In this document: piece after piece, positions 1 to 13,129 of the stretch
Layout: each line of letters starts with the position of its first letter
Numbering within the stretch: position 1 is the stretch's first letter
Source of the DNA: Warburgia ugandensis
Lineage: Eukaryota > Streptophyta > Magnoliopsida > Canellales > Canellaceae
Assembly (NCBI GenBank): GCA_035236585.1
Contig: CP141138.1
Span: 26,857,437 to 26,921,436 of the forward strand
DNA length: 64,000 bases
Direction of reading: 5' to 3'
Notes under the pieces: generated by a model
Told to the model about the DNA's origin: nothing
The model's database searches: none
Seen by the model: the letters and a program-made list of their open reading frames with translations, nothing else
Position numbers and translations under genes: made by a program

Positions 1-2025
1 ATAGGTTTAGATAAATCAGATATCTAAGTTCTTGATAAATTTCTAAGTAAATTTATCATTCTTACTTAACATGTAAATCTAACCATTGATTTAATCTAAT
101 AAGTAGATCTACAATTAAATCCATTGTAAGTAAACTAAAATGTAACAATTTTACTAATAATAAAGCATATCTCAGTATTCAGTAATGATCCAACGATCAG
201 ATCTAATTTTCATTCTTTAGATATAGGGTTTTCATCACATTAAGAGTTCAGATAATAATTTCTCACATTTTTGTGACATTTGACCCTTAAATTCATGTTA
301 TCTCATCAATAATTTATCAATACTTCTCATCTATAAGGCTTGATCATCCTAGATCTCATTGATCATGGAGATTAGTAATGAATTTTGCTAATGATAGAAA
401 TAAAAAGTAATTAAATCTTCATTTTTATGGGTTTAGTAAATTTCACTCATCAAGAGGAATCCAATAGTTCTTTTTTATCTCAATTTGGAGTCAAATTGAG
501 TTTAGAATTAAAGTTTTAAGATTTCTGATCAATTTCAACGGTCCAAATTCAATCTGGATTTGAGAACAATAAAAGACGGGGAAGAGCATGTCACCGTCAC
601 TGGGATGCAGCGAGCGTCATTTTTTTCCGCAATAGCTTCACATGTGTGGGGCCTATGCGAGGATGCATCTATAGGGAGCATCTCTGTGTATGTTCCAAAT
701 CTGCATTCTGGGAACAAAGACTTGATGGGACAGTCCGATCTTTTCTCCATCAATCAACGTCTAGATATATATATATATATATTTAAAATTTTACAGTGAA
801 CCCAGATCTGGGGGCTTTGGGGTCCCACAATTTCATCTAACAGTTCAAATTTTCAATCTGAGCTGTTCCTAGGTGGTCCCATCTAGCTTTCACTGGATCT
901 GTCTCATCGATGACTCAGATGCCAATGAACCAAATCAATCGATGATTTGGCTAGTAAACAAAGGAAAAAATAGGAAAATGAAAGGGGAGATAGAGGGAAA
1001 TGGCCTACCTGTTAGCCTGGAGAAAAATTTATATGGAGATGGTGTGATTCCAGTGGTTTTCCATGGCTATCTGTGTGCTTTGGCATGTCTGATAGTTCAC
1101 TAGAAAATCGTTGCTCGGATAGGGCATTGTTGGAGGGGAAACCTAGAAAGTGGAGAGGGAAAATGGAAAGGAAGTTGCTTGAGGGAATGATAGAGGCGGT
1201 GCCATTGTCAGAGGGGAAGAAACAGAGGAGGTTTTGCTGAAATTACTATTTTTTAGTGAAATAACTGGTGAATAATTCTTTAATCTTTACAGAACCATAC
1301 AGCTTCTGAAGTGTGTGGTGATTTGAAGATTATGAAGGGATCCGATTTTGGTTTCAACAGTCCAATTTCTGTGTCTAATTCAAAAACAGCACCTAGGGTG
1401 AAATTGTGAGTCCATCGAAGACGACACATTTGTGGACACGTCCAAAAATCTGAAGGGAATATTCCCTTCAGGTGCGTTCGCAGACGTGCCCTACGGTTGT
1501 AAAAGGAAGAGAGAGAAAAAGAAAGGGAAAAAGAAAGAAAAAGGAAAGGGAAAAAGAGAGGGATCTGTGGAATTTTGTGGAGTTTTAGGGAGAGGTATTT
1601 ATAGGATGATTGTTTATTATTTTAATTTAATTTTAATAATTTATGTAATTTATGATTTTTTTCACTTTTCTTATTAAATTGAATGCAGATTCCTCATCAT
1701 TTTCCACTTTTATCATTCCATATTCCTTGTGTTGGCTATCACACAGCACACATAACTTTTGTGGACCCCACACAAAAGTAAAATTACCAATTTAGCCTCA
1801 TAGGTAAAATAAAATTTCAAAAATTAAGAAAAATGCAAAAATTTTATCTGAAATCCAATTTTAGCATAACTTATAGTTGTTGGACTCGATTTTTAGAGTA
1901 CATTTCAAATATTCATGTCTCATCTCATGATTCCATTTCTATAAAAATTAATTTTCTTGGAATATTAAATTCCAACTTTATTTTCAAATTTTCAAATAAT
2001 TCATAAAAAAATTGGGGTTATCACA
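1..2025 (-). mobile_element. Family-B LTR, partial (cut by window edge)
   Basis: Read on the minus strand, an LTR begins at 2025 with TGTGATAACCCC and runs off the left end. Its first 450 bases match 8383-8830 closely: the same order of an early ACCCCAATTTTT block, a GTAATTTTACTTTTGTGTG block, a GATGAGGAATCT block and a TATA region. TATAAATACC (plus 1594-1603) is the likely core promoter. It is followed downstream by the pyrimidine tract seen as purines at 1500-1562 on plus. The part near 480-720 matches 9590-9790 of the plus-strand copy. No retroelement protein is encoded here. The sequence right of 2025 reads purine-rich on minus (toward 2058), as a polypurine tract would, so this may be a 3' LTR, but I cannot prove it. 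Confidence 0.6.
1594..1603 (-). promoter_or_regulatory. TATA box of the family-B LTR
   Basis: The minus strand reads TATAAATACC, just upstream of a long pyrimidine-rich stretch. The plus-strand copy of the same LTR has the decayed form TAGAAATACC at about 8810. The position between U3 and the CT-rich leader fits an LTR core promoter. Confidence 0.45.
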
Positions 2026-3317
2026 GGATTTCTCCTTGCTTTCTTGCTCTCTCCCATGAAACTCTTTCAAGAGACTACTGGAGAACTTGGTGTTAGCTTC
2101 TCCTTTATTAGATTTAACTATTGCTCACTGTCATTCATAGCATTTGGAAGCTAGAATGTCAATAGCAGTAACACTTTTATGCTATGCTATGGTTGAAACT
2201 TCAAACCAAATGAAAGGGAAAGATATGCTTTTCAATAAAAAATTTCATTCTTCACTTTAAGCTCTTACAAAGGAGAAATTACATAAAAAACAAAAACAAA
2301 ACAAAACAAAACTCTGTGAGGTAGAATGTTTACTAAACTAGTAGACTAAGAAGGGAAAGGAATTTTTCTCTTCCTTCCAACTCCACCTCTTCTTGTTGTT
2401 CCTCTCCTTGCTCCGTTCTTCCCCCTTTCTTCCTCCTTATATAGAGTGAGGAGTAGCTAATGTTAGTAGCTACTCCCTATCTCCTTGAGCTTCCCATTCA
2501 CTTACCATTGACTCTCTCCTCCAATGACACTATCTTTTTTCAAAGAAAAACACCTATATGCAATTTTTCTTATTTAAGTCATTTAGGATTCTCACAAAGA
2601 GAAATATCTTAAAGTTTCCAAGACAATCATTATAAACGAGACCCACCTTGGTTACCAAGTAGGACCAATTATTGAGAAAGCCCCCAAGGTGCTTCCTTTT
2701 GTTTAAAATTAAGAAATAAGGTAAAAAGGTGGAGAATGGGGCCTATATAACACTTGGCCTTTTGGTTTAAGCCTTTGATAGGAGGAACGTAAGCTTCGAA
2801 GACCAAATGAGTGAAATGGGACCACCCTAGGATAGTCATTATAAATTAGATCGGTAGGGTCTCAAATGGGACCTATTTCACTCTCTTTCTCCCTCCTTTC
2901 CATTCCTAGTGGGACCCACTTGAGCTCTTCCACATTTGTTTCTTTCTCTTTATGTTTCTTTTCTGTCTCTCATTTTCTCCTCAATCCAAGGGAGATCCAT
3001 TTCAGCCATTTCACTTTAACTTCCTTTTTCTCATGTGTCCTTTCTATTCATGTCCTTTCACATTGTCTTCTCTATGTCTTAGGATTCTCCATACCTCTCT
3101 ATCACCCTTAAATAGTTACAACACCCTATTTCCCTAAATTCTCCTTCCCACTTTCCCACCTAACCACTATTCCATAACCTTTTATCCACTCAACCTCCAG
3201 TAAGGTCTAAAACTACCTCCCTTTGCTTTTAAAAATGGATATAGAGAAACAAGCCTTGCAAGTTTGAAGAGAGAAATATCATTTTGAGAGTTCCATTCAA
3301 GAATCCATAGTAAAGGT

Positions 3318-3318
<1 letters not shown>
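2026..3318. other. No gene seen; pyrimidine-rich non-coding stretch
   Basis: There are only short ORFs with no recognisable protein. 2866-3180 is strongly C/T-rich, like the leader (R region) of the long LTRs elsewhere in the window, and it comes just before a (CT)40 tract and the family-C LTR-like tract. It may be the 5' half of that LTR, but I could not find a clean LTR start. Confidence 0.4.

Positions 3319-3398
<80 letters not shown>
3319..3398. repeat. (CT)40 microsatellite
   Basis: Eighty bases of uninterrupted CT dinucleotide. The Arg-Glu and Leu-Ser ORFs it creates are translation of the repeat, not genes. Confidence 0.98.
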
Positions 3399-3399
<1 letters not shown>

Positions 3400-5700
3400 A
3401 TAACCCCAAATTTGTAGTGTAATTGAACAAATAAATAAAATTTGAAAAAAATTGGGTTGGAATATTAGGTTCTCAGAAATACACTTTTTTATAGAAATAA
3501 AATTATGAATTGAAACATAATATTTGGATCATAATGAAAACTTGTAATATGCATAGTCTTTATCTTAATTGTCTATTTATAGTTTAATTATCTTTGATTT
3601 ATTAGTAGATTTATTGATTACATTTATTTTATGATTTAATGTTCATGTTAAGTAAAATTGTGAAAATTACATGAAAAATCACCAAAAATGTAATTAATCA
3701 AAATATACATTTACTTTCATGAACACTTGCAATTTATGAATGAAATGAAATTAATCATAGTATGAGCTATAGTTAGTAGGAAAATATAAGAAATGAAATT
3801 CATCACCATCTCCTTAGCTCATTTAGGAGAATAATGAACATCCATGAATGACATGATTAATGTTGATGGACTTAAGTTAAAATCAAGTAGAAAAGGGACT
3901 TAAGGTAAAAAGTTCATATGAACCTTGTAGAAGGTTGATCTATTGTCACTCAAGTGGACTCTGAACATTGTGGTTATAGGGGGTATACAAGATCTAAGTG
4001 ATTTTTCCTTGCTTTCTGTTGACGTTTGTTGAAGTCTAAACACCTCCTTGCATGAGGATTGTATTAACCACTTTTTGAGCAGACTTTAACTAATAAGCAT
4101 TAGTCAAATCTGAAATAAGGAAGAAAAATATATAATTATGATGAAATAAATCATTTTCAACTAGTAAAACACTAACTGGTTGAGCAATAATAATAAGAAC
4201 ATAAAAGGTTAAGAAATTACCAAATCAAAATAAACTTTAAGTAAGATAATAGTGATGATCCATTATGAGATCTTGAATGATCAAGAACAATAAAAGAAAG
4301 AATTATAATTTAGATTAAATTCTTGATTTAGAATATAGATTTTAGATCAAATAGGTTAGATGATCTAAACCCTTGATCAATATGATGCAAGGAAAGAGGT
4401 CCAGATCATCCTCCTTAGGGATGATCAAAAGATCATATAGGAAGTACATATGATCTGAGGGATAACATTATATGTATGATTTGACAGATATATATGTTGA
4501 TTAAGATTGTGGCAGATCTTAAAGAGTAGAATTACCACATCAAAGGTTGGTGGATTTTAAGGATGCATTTACTTAAAGGATACATGTTTTTTACACATGA
4601 TCTTATTTTTAGAATCATAAAAAGTTATGATATAATTACAATGTTATAAATGCCTTAGAAATATTCATGATCCAACCAAATGATGATGAAATAGTTATGC
4701 AACTGTTAAGTTGAGAATTGATTGAAAATAAGTAAACCCTAAATCAATAAGGAAGTAGATGATATTCCAGCTTTAGATAAATAGACAAATCATTTGATGA
4801 GTAAAAGAATTATTTTACATACAAGCATGGAGGCTTGTGGTTTTGTTTTAGATAGGCATGAGCCTGAGGATGTTATGTTAGGGAAGTTATAAGGCTTTGA
4901 CCACCCGCTTTTCGGAATTTGATGATGTGATGAATACCGTGCCCTAAGGTAAAAAGTAGGGTGAGCAATTATAGGAAGGCCACCACTGTGAAAGTCCTGT
5001 CTCCCCATATGGGCAGTGAAATAATTTTTCCACCATGGTATCAGTGGAGTATATAGCAGTTATCTGAGTGTGCTAGTATGGATCAAGCTATAGCATGGTA
5101 GTCCTTAATGTATTTTGCATTATGATGCATATGAGATAGGCATAGTGAAATGTCTTATATTATAGCATACTAAAAATGCCTGATAATTGTGTATTACTAG
5201 TATTTCCCATGAAGGAAAATTTTCCAATATAGAAATTGGCTGATAATAAAATCAGCATAGTTTGAGAATGCTTATTGTTGTCATTATTGATTACTTTCAC
5301 AATTTTAATGGATTTATATGCATATAGTATATATGTATAAGGTTCAATATAATTGATAAATTAATGTTATACATAGAAATGGAAATGATTCATGAATGTG
5401 CTATATGATAGAAAAGAGATATACTGTTGAATTATCATGCTTCTTAAATCCCCTACCAAGCATAGCGTGTCGAGATATTGTAATGTTTGAATGTTTACAA
5501 TATCTCAGATATAGATAAGGAAGATTGAAAGCTGGGGACTTGAAGTTACACACCTGCAGTATCACTTATCAGGGTATTTCCTTTGAGGATTATGTATTAA
5601 GAACTTTGTAATTTGGATTGTGAAATTTTGGACAATGTATAGTAATAATACAGGGGATGTGTATTGTGAACCATTGGATGGAGAAAAGCATATCCAAATT
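3399..5700 (+). mobile_element. Family-C LTR-like tract (degenerate)
   Basis: From about 3530 to 5690 this aligns block by block with 10400-12560, the second half of the family-B LTR. Shared blocks include the GTCTAAAC..CTCCTT module, the GCATGGAG and CCACCCGCT region, the GGCCACCACTGTGA block, and the final CAAGCATAGC..TGAGATATTGTAA block with a short inverted repeat of TGTAAA/TTTACA. Similarity is moderate, with many indels, so it is a related family rather than a duplicate. The 3' end corresponding to GGGTTATCACA is missing. No coding capacity is visible. Confidence 0.5.
3920..4130 (+). other. Shared foldable module, copy C
   Basis: This is the third copy of the module described at 40060-40260. 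The core GTCTAAACACCTCCTTGCATGAG lies near 4035, flanked by ATTTTTCCTT (4001-4010) and AAGGAAGAAAAAT (4117-4129). These arms can pair with a small bulge, although their sequence differs from the other two copies. Confidence 0.45.
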
Positions 5701-5707
5701 GATGTCT

Positions 5708-6787
5708 TAGGGACCTGCTTTGGCAAAAAGATTAAAGCGGCCCCTAGTTTATGGCTCAAGTGCTTGCTTCCTCATAATGATTTCAAAGCAGCCTAAAGGG
5801 GGCCCCAATCCATGGCCAGGGTGCCCACTTCTCCAAAACAACTTAAAGTGAAACTTAATCACTACCCAAGCTACCTACCCTCTTTAGAATAAATTATGGT
5901 GGGCCTCAATTCCTACCAAGGATTATTACTTCCTCTGAATGACTTAAAGAAGATATTAATCGATGTATAGAATATTTGTTTCTCCAAAATGATTTGAAGT
6001 GGACCCTATTTGATATTCTAGGTACTCACTCTTTTACTCCCTACCCATCCCATCCCATCAAAATCCAAAAAACACAAAACAAGCCCCATATAGCTTAAGA
6101 CTTCTGAACTCTACTAAGGTCCTACAGCTTAAAGAGTCCTAAATATAGTCAAAGTCCTGCTGCCTAAATTCAAACAAAACCTAAAGCCTAATAGTTCTAA
6201 AATAAGACAAATTCTTGCAGCGCAAGACTTTGGTGACCTTTGAGTCTTGAGATGATGGAGAGTCCAATGACCTAAGAGTACTACAAAATAAGGACTCTAG
6301 CCAAATAACCCTATAGGTAATGATTTCTGCAAATTAAGGCCTCTAGTTGAATGACCCTAGCCAACTCAAAGAGTCCCACAATTAAGGATTCTAACTAAAT
6401 GAGCCCTGAAACTCTAGGATTTTCACAAAAAAGGACTTTAGTCAAATTTGCACCACACCTCAAAGAATCCTATTAATTAAGAATTCTAGCCAAATGGGCA
6501 CTACCAACTTGAAGAATCTCACAAATCAAGGATCCTAGTCAAATGAGCCCCGTAAATTAAAAGAATTCTATAAATCAAGGACTCCAATTGAAAGGGCACT
6601 GTAGCTCAAAGAATCCTAGAATTAAGAATAGCCAAATGGCCACTAGCTTGAAGAGTCCTTAAAAATAAATACTCTAGCCAAATGAGCCTTGTTGCTCAAA
6701 GAGACCCACAAATCAAATCCAGGAACCTAGTTGAAAGAGCCTTGTAGCTCAAAGAGTCTCAAAAACTAATAACTATAGTTAGTTGAG
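5708..6787. repeat. Two adjacent degenerate tandem arrays, period about 50 bp
   Basis: 5708-6035 contains about six units built on TCCTCTAAATGACTTAAAGTGG..CCTAATCCATACCAAGG. 6100-6787 contains about a dozen units built on GACTCTAGCCAAATGAGCC, then GTAGCTCAAAGAGTCC. Units differ by substitutions and small indels. The second array is cut at 6787 by an insertion and resumes at 15734 (GCGAGCCCC..CTCAAAGAG). This is non-coding. Confidence 0.75.
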
Positions 6788-7156
6788 TGTAATACCTGCT
6801 ATTTTTAAATTCTAGAAATGTATGATTTCGTAGAATTTTGGGATTTTGTAAAAATTTGAGGTAATGGAGATTTGGGAAATTTAGGGATGAAATCACGAGC
6901 TAAAACCTCAATATTTGAAATGTACTCGAGAAATAAAAGTTAACGCTACTAAAAATGCTAAAATAAGAGATTGGAGGAAAAATGACTAATTATTTTAATT
7001 TTTGTATTTAATTAGAATTAACAAGAGGGGCAGAATAGTCATTTCATGTGTGGGGCCCACGAAATCAGCATAGAAATATGTGACGTTGATGGGCAATTAA
7101 TAAGTAAGGGGAAAATCATTTTAGCATTTAATAAAAAATCAGATTTTATATAATAT

Positions 7157-7863
7157 AACATATAAAATACATAAAATATTAAAATGCAATTAGGGGAGCA
7201 TGGGGGGGCTTTAAATGTGCTCCCCCACCATTAATGCATACCCCAATTCCTGAACCGCATTTACTCCCCCTCCCCGTTTTATATGTCATTGGCAACGATG
7301 TTTTACAGTGAAGACACCATTGTTTTTCCCCTCCCGCATGCACTTGTGGCAAAAAAAACCTAGGATTGCCTAGCTTGATTGAGGTAGGCCATCCTCCACT
7401 CTCTTCCCCATCTTTTTCATCAGTTTTCATTGTTTTTAACACTGAAAAATGGTGTGGATTATCGTTTTCTGGTGAGGTGATACGCGTTACCATTCTTTTC
7501 AAAATAAACCGATAAACATATAAAATACATAAAATATTAAAATGTAATTAGGGGGGCATGGGAGGGCTTTAAATGTGCTCCCCCACCATTAATGCATACC
7601 CCGATTCCCGATCCGCATTTACTCCCCCTCCTCGTTCTACATGTCACTAGCAACGATGTTTTGTAGTGAAGACACCATTGTTTTTTCCCTCCCATGTGCA
7701 CTTGTGGCAAAAAACACCTGGGATTGCTTGACTTGATTGAGGTAGGCCATCCTCCACTCTCTTCCCCATCTTTTTCATTGTTTTTAACACCGAAAAATAG
7801 TGTGGATTGTCGTTTTCTGGTGAGGTGATACGCTTTACCATTCTTTTCAAAATAAACTAATAA
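7157..7863. repeat. Tandem duplication of a 350-358 bp unit
   Basis: Unit 1 is 7157-7514 and unit 2 is 7515-7863. Both start AACATATAAAATACATAAAA and end TCAAAATAAAC, with scattered substitutions and a deletion of about 10 bp in unit 2. On the minus strand both units keep an overlapping open frame sharing GGWPTSIK and CGSGIGVCINGGGAHLKP. I do not recognise that peptide and regard it as a by-product of the duplication. Confidence 0.85.
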
Positions 7864-8382
7864 AATGGTATAAGATACATGATCTAAACCATTCATCTTG
7901 TGCATGATGACATGATGAACAAACACATGAAATCTCATGGTGATCTAACATCTAGGACACTAAAAAATGTGAAAAATAATGAATAGGAGAAAATTTACAA
8001 ATGTGGTAAAAGTCGAGAAAAAACCCAGAAACATGCAAAATCAGTATGGGAAGGTTGGAAATGAAAGTACATGAAAATCTAGTCAAAATCATATAAAGAT
8101 TGTTAAATTTGGACATTGTTAGTGTCTCTGGTAATGATTCAAAGTCTAGTTGTCATCTCTGGCAATGGCGACTGCATGAGGCATAACGCACGCTCACCGT
8201 GTGCGTGCATGTGTGGGTTGCAGGTGCAGCATCTTCGCCACGTGGCAAAACGTGGACGCAAGTTCCATACGCATCACGCAATGCTTCCTCATGATGCCAC
8301 ATGATCTTTGAATTAATATTTTATTAATTTAAAAAGTCCATTCACAAAAAACTTGGTTTTGGGAGCTATAGAGGTCCAAATC

Positions 8383-11300
8383 TATGAAACCCCAATTTTT
8401 CTAGAATTAATTGAAATTTTTAAGAAAATCAAGGTAGAATATTATATTTAATATAATATTAATTTTTAGAAAAAGAATCAAGTCTTGAAACATGGATATT
8501 TGAAATCATTCATGGGAAACCAGTCATAATGACTATAAGTAAGCTAAAATCTGAGCTTAGGTGAAAAATCCCTATTTTTCTTAATTTTGTAAATTTATAT
8601 TTACCCATAGGGTTAAAATGGTCATTTTACTTTTGTGTGAGGTCAACAAAAGGTAGTTAAGTTGGGGGACAGTTAGCACATGGAATATCAATGATGAAGA
8701 ATAAATATGATGAGGAATCTCTTTTGAATTAATAAGAAAAGTGGAAAAATAATTTAAAATAAAAATAATTAAAATTTTAATTAAAATAATGCAAAAATAA
8801 GCCTAGAAATACCTCCCCTAACATTCACATGAAATTTCTAAGTTTCTACTCCTCTCCCACTCTCTCCCTCTCCCTCTCCCTCTCCTTCTTTTTCTTTTCT
8901 TTTTCTCTCTCCTCTCTTTCTAGCCTGGACAGCAGTCCCCACACATGTCTGGCACAGGAACCAGCCTGTCCCAAGTTGGTGCATCCCCAGGCCTGCCTTC
9001 TAGCCCGACTTAGTCGACGAACTGCCTGCTAAGGTTTTTCCCTAGCCCGGCAAAAATCTTCACCAATCTTCCTCCTTCAACCAAATCATTGGCTTAGGTA
9101 CCCATATTCCGATTCTCCTCATTCCCCTCTCCATTTCCCCTCTTCTCATTTCTTCTCTAACTCTGGAAAATGACCCAACGACGGTGATTTACCAATGAGC
9201 ATAGACAACAGTCTACACCCACCGAAATCTAGCCAAAATCTCCTCTCTGGCTTTAATCTCTGCTCCAAATGGGATCCAGGTAGGTTCCCTCCTTTTCCCC
9301 TCTATTTTCTTGTCAAAACAAGTAAGAATCACTGGTGAATCTATTCCACTAGTGACTGGTTCACCGGTGAAACAGATCCAGTGACCTAGGTGTAAACTAC
9401 CACTAAATTAATCAGATTTTAGAATTCTAAACCATTAGATTGGTTCAGAGGGTCCCACAACCATAGGATGTGAGATCACAGATCCATTTCCATGTGATCT
9501 TGATGTAGATCTAGTGGACTATTGATCTAACGGTCCAGATCAAACTGTCTCAACAGATCTCCAAAGATTTGACTCCGAGACGCACTTGCAAGACGCACAA
9601 AGCAATGCTCGCCATGGGTGTGCCTCCATGCATGCTCATGCGTACGAAGCGTCGGGTGCACGGTCACAGAGGACAGTGACGTGCGCCGCTTCCCAGTTAC
9701 GTTCTGATAGTCCAGATCAAATTTGGGATGTCAAAATAGATTTGAAGCTTAAAACTTTAATTCAGAGCTCATTTTAACTCCAAATCAAGATCAGAAAGAT
9801 GCTATGAATTCCAAGTGAAGAGTAGAATCTAATGAAAATATAAAATTTAAGTTTTATTTACTGTAAAATTATATACATCACAAAAACTGGTACTAATTTC
9901 CAAGATCAGTCAAACTTGGCATGATCAGAACTTGGATTTCTGATCCATTAGTGATCTAGGGAACATAGAATCAAGAGTTGAATGGACTGATCTGGGATGA
10001 ATTAAGAAATTTAACTTTAATAGAATAAAAATCTTAAAAATGATCATGAATTTACTTGATCTGACTGATCAAGGATGATTAAAACTGTGAATCAGTATGG
10101 ATGATGATTTAAGGATAAGATCATGAGAAATGAATGACCTAATGTGGCTAATTTGAGATAGATTGAGATCTATGCCCTTGATTTTGATAAAATGACTAAA
10201 GATCTTTTTGATTGGTTGGATCAAGAAAGATCAGATCATATGATGGGATGCATCAATGATCTAGTGATGATATCACATTATCTTAATGTGATAGATATGA
10301 ATAAGATCAAGATCAAAACCCTTAATGGGAAGAAAAATGATCAAAATATGATCATGGGATCAAAATGGAAAAATATGATATATTCAAATGAGCATGTGAG
10401 TTATTATATTCTATTGTAAATGTTCTTTTATTTGTTGAGTAGATTTAATTTATGTAAATTACTCAAAAAATGTAATTAAATAAAAATAGATATTGATGAA
10501 CATTTACAATGAATATGGACATGGACTTAATGATAGTAAGGGCTATGTTAGTAGGTCAATATAAGGAATATCATTTCTTTGATCCAAATGAGGAGAATAA
10601 TAAACACCATTAATGACATTTTAAATGTTTATAGATTTAATTAAAATCAAATAGTAAGAATACATAGGGTTTAATGCTCATTGGGACCTTATGAAGGTTG
10701 AGCTAAGGTTACCCCAGTAAATGCTAAACATGGTGGTTAGGGGGTTCTCTAATAGAGCCTCGCTCTTCCCCCACCTTCTAATGATGTTTGTGAGGTCTAA
10801 ACTCCTTACATGAGAATTTAATTAACTACTCTGTGAGCAGCTTTTAACTAGTAAGCCTTAGTCAGTTTTGAAATAAGGGGGAGCTGTATAGTATTAGGAA
10901 AGAAATAAACTATCTTCAACTAGTAAGATATTAACTGGTTGAATAATAATAAGAATATAAAAGATAGCAAATTATCTAATCTTAATAAAAATTGTAAGTA
11001 AGATAAGGATGATCAAACAAGATTCATGATGAGATCTTGAATGATCAAGAACAATAAACAGAATTATAATTTAGATTAAATGTTTGATTTTGTATAGATG
11101 TTAGATTTACATATAGATCAATAGATTAGACCCTTGTTCAATATGATCTAAGGAAAAATATCCAAATCATCCCATGTAAGGATATGATGATCAAGATCAA
11201 AAGAACAACTAGGAAGTATAAATGAGTTAAGGAATGATTGTATATATATGATTTGATAGATACATGAAGGATAAGATGATCAAGATCAATGAGAAGATGG

Positions 11301-12786
11301 ATTGTTGAAAGTAAAGGTAGGTGGACCTTAAGAATATATTCAATATAGAAGATACATGCATTTTACACATGATCTTATTCTAATAACTATAAATTAATTA
11401 TAATTGCCTTAGAATTTTTTATGAATCAACAAATGATGTTAAAATGAATACAAAGTGATTGATTAAGTAATTATGAAATTATTTAAGGCAACAAATGATG
11501 TTGAAATGAATACCAAGTGATTGACTAAGTAATTATGAAATTATTTAAGGTAACAAATGATGTTGAAATGTATACAAAGTGATTGATTAAGTAATTATGA
11601 AATTACTTAATGGATAGAATGAGAAGATTTGAACTATATAAGTTGGACCCTCAAATCTTAAGGAAAGAAGTTATAGGTATGTCCTATTATAATCAGACAC
11701 ATAGTTTGTAAGTATGAAATATTATTTTCCATACGAGCATGGAGACTAGTGATTTTATTTTAAGACAGGCTTATGCTTGGGGATGCCAATGCTAGGAGAG
11801 TTATGAGGGTTTGGCCACCCGCTCTCTGAAATTGATTATGATGATAATACCATGGCCAAAGAGAGGCAAAATGTCGGGTGGGGCAATTATGGAAAGGCCA
11901 CCACTGTGACAGCCATGGTTTCCCCCTGTATGAACATGGATCTTTTTTTTTTTACCGTGATATTAGTGTAGTAGTCCTTGACAATATTTTGCATTATAAT
12001 GCAATTCATTATGACATGATGTGATGCCTTATGTTATGGCATGATGAGATGCACGGTATAAGTTATTACCAATGTTGTATTGGAGGATGATTCCCAATAC
12101 GGTATGATTATATATTAACACCTAATGTTAATATTGAAATCAGTTTGGAAATGAGATATTATTGATGATATTGACTATATTCACGATTTTTAGTGGTTTT
12201 ATTTATATGTAATATATACATATAATTCATATGATGAGTGAAGGATAAAATGGTTGTCTAATTGCATAAATTGATTTATATCATGGATATAAAGAATTGT
12301 TGATTTTGAGATATATTGATTATATTTCTTAATTCCCCTACCAAGCATAACTTGCTGAGATATTGTAAATGTTTGAATGTTTACAATATCTTAGATATAG
12401 TTAAGGAAGATTGAAAGCTCAAAACTTGAGGATAATCATCACCAAACTATTACTTAGGGTATTTACTTTGAGGAAAATTCTATTGATTGTTTTGTAATTT
12501 GGATTGTAATATTTGGACGAGATATGTAATGACTACCGGGGCTATGTATGTGAACCACTGGATTGATCCTGCTTTTAATAAAAGTATTTCTATTTATATT
12601 CATTGGAAATTTTATTTTATAAAAAAATCTATGTATGGTAAGTAATTTGAGGTGGCACTCTGGTTTTTGACAAATCAATTTTAAAAAAATATGTTTCTAC
12701 TATTTGAATTTTAAAAATTTTCAAAATCAAGGCCCTACCTTTGCAAATATTTATGAAAATGTGTTTTAAAAACTTGGGTTATCACA
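8383..12786 (+). mobile_element. Family-B LTR (about 4.4 kb), nested in family A
   Basis: The left end (TATGAAACCCC, decayed from TGTGATAACCCC) is set by alignment with the minus-strand LTR at 1-2025. The right end is GGGTTATCACA. AAATC at 8378-8382 is repeated at 13368-13372, just past the TRIM that follows the LTR, and I take this as the LTR's target duplication. Inside are a decayed TATA (TAGAAATACC, about 8810), a CT-rich leader (8845-8930), a GC-rich stretch (9570-9700) and the shared foldable module (10650-10897). There is no gag or pol, so it is probably a solo LTR. Confidence 0.6.
10650..10897 (+). other. Shared foldable module, copy B
   Basis: The core GAGGTCTAAACTCCTTACATGAG lies near 10792. 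Outer arms CTAATA (10749-10754) and TATTAG (10892-10897) are complementary. Inner arms GCTCTTCCCCC (10762-10772) and GGGGGAGC (10877-10884) pair with a TT bulge. See copy A at 40060-40260 and the findings. Confidence 0.5.
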
Positions 12787-12790
12787 GTCA

Positions 12791-13025
12791 TGTGAAGGCT
12801 TAGGTACCCCGTAGATGGGAGATGGCTCAGGGACAGAGTTAGTCCCACATCGTTAAGGGGAAACTTGCTGGGCTATTGATAAGAGTAGTGTGTGACTCTC
12901 CTTACAACAAGGCCTTTTTCTCGAAAAACCAGGGAAGAACAAAACTGTGAGGGGGCTGGTTGTATGGGCGACCAGTTTTCTAGAGCGAACAATATTGTTG
13001 TCTGTGATAGCCCCAGGTTGTTACA
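12791..13025 (+). repeat. TRIM 5' LTR
   Basis: 235-bp direct repeat, TGTGAAGGCTTAGG to GGTTGTTACA, immediately followed by the primer-binding site. Confidence 0.85.
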
Positions 13026-13129
13026 GATGATATCAGAGCCAACCCTTTACCTGATGTGTGGCTGGCCGCATGTGAGCACTTGGTTTTGTGGTTAACACAC
13101 GGGGACGCGTGTTCCTTAAGGAGGGAAGA

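Noticed and set aside
5708-6787. CRISPR-like array
   Set aside because: Units are degenerate, with no constant repeat and unique spacer, and the context is a plant genome; it is a minisatellite.
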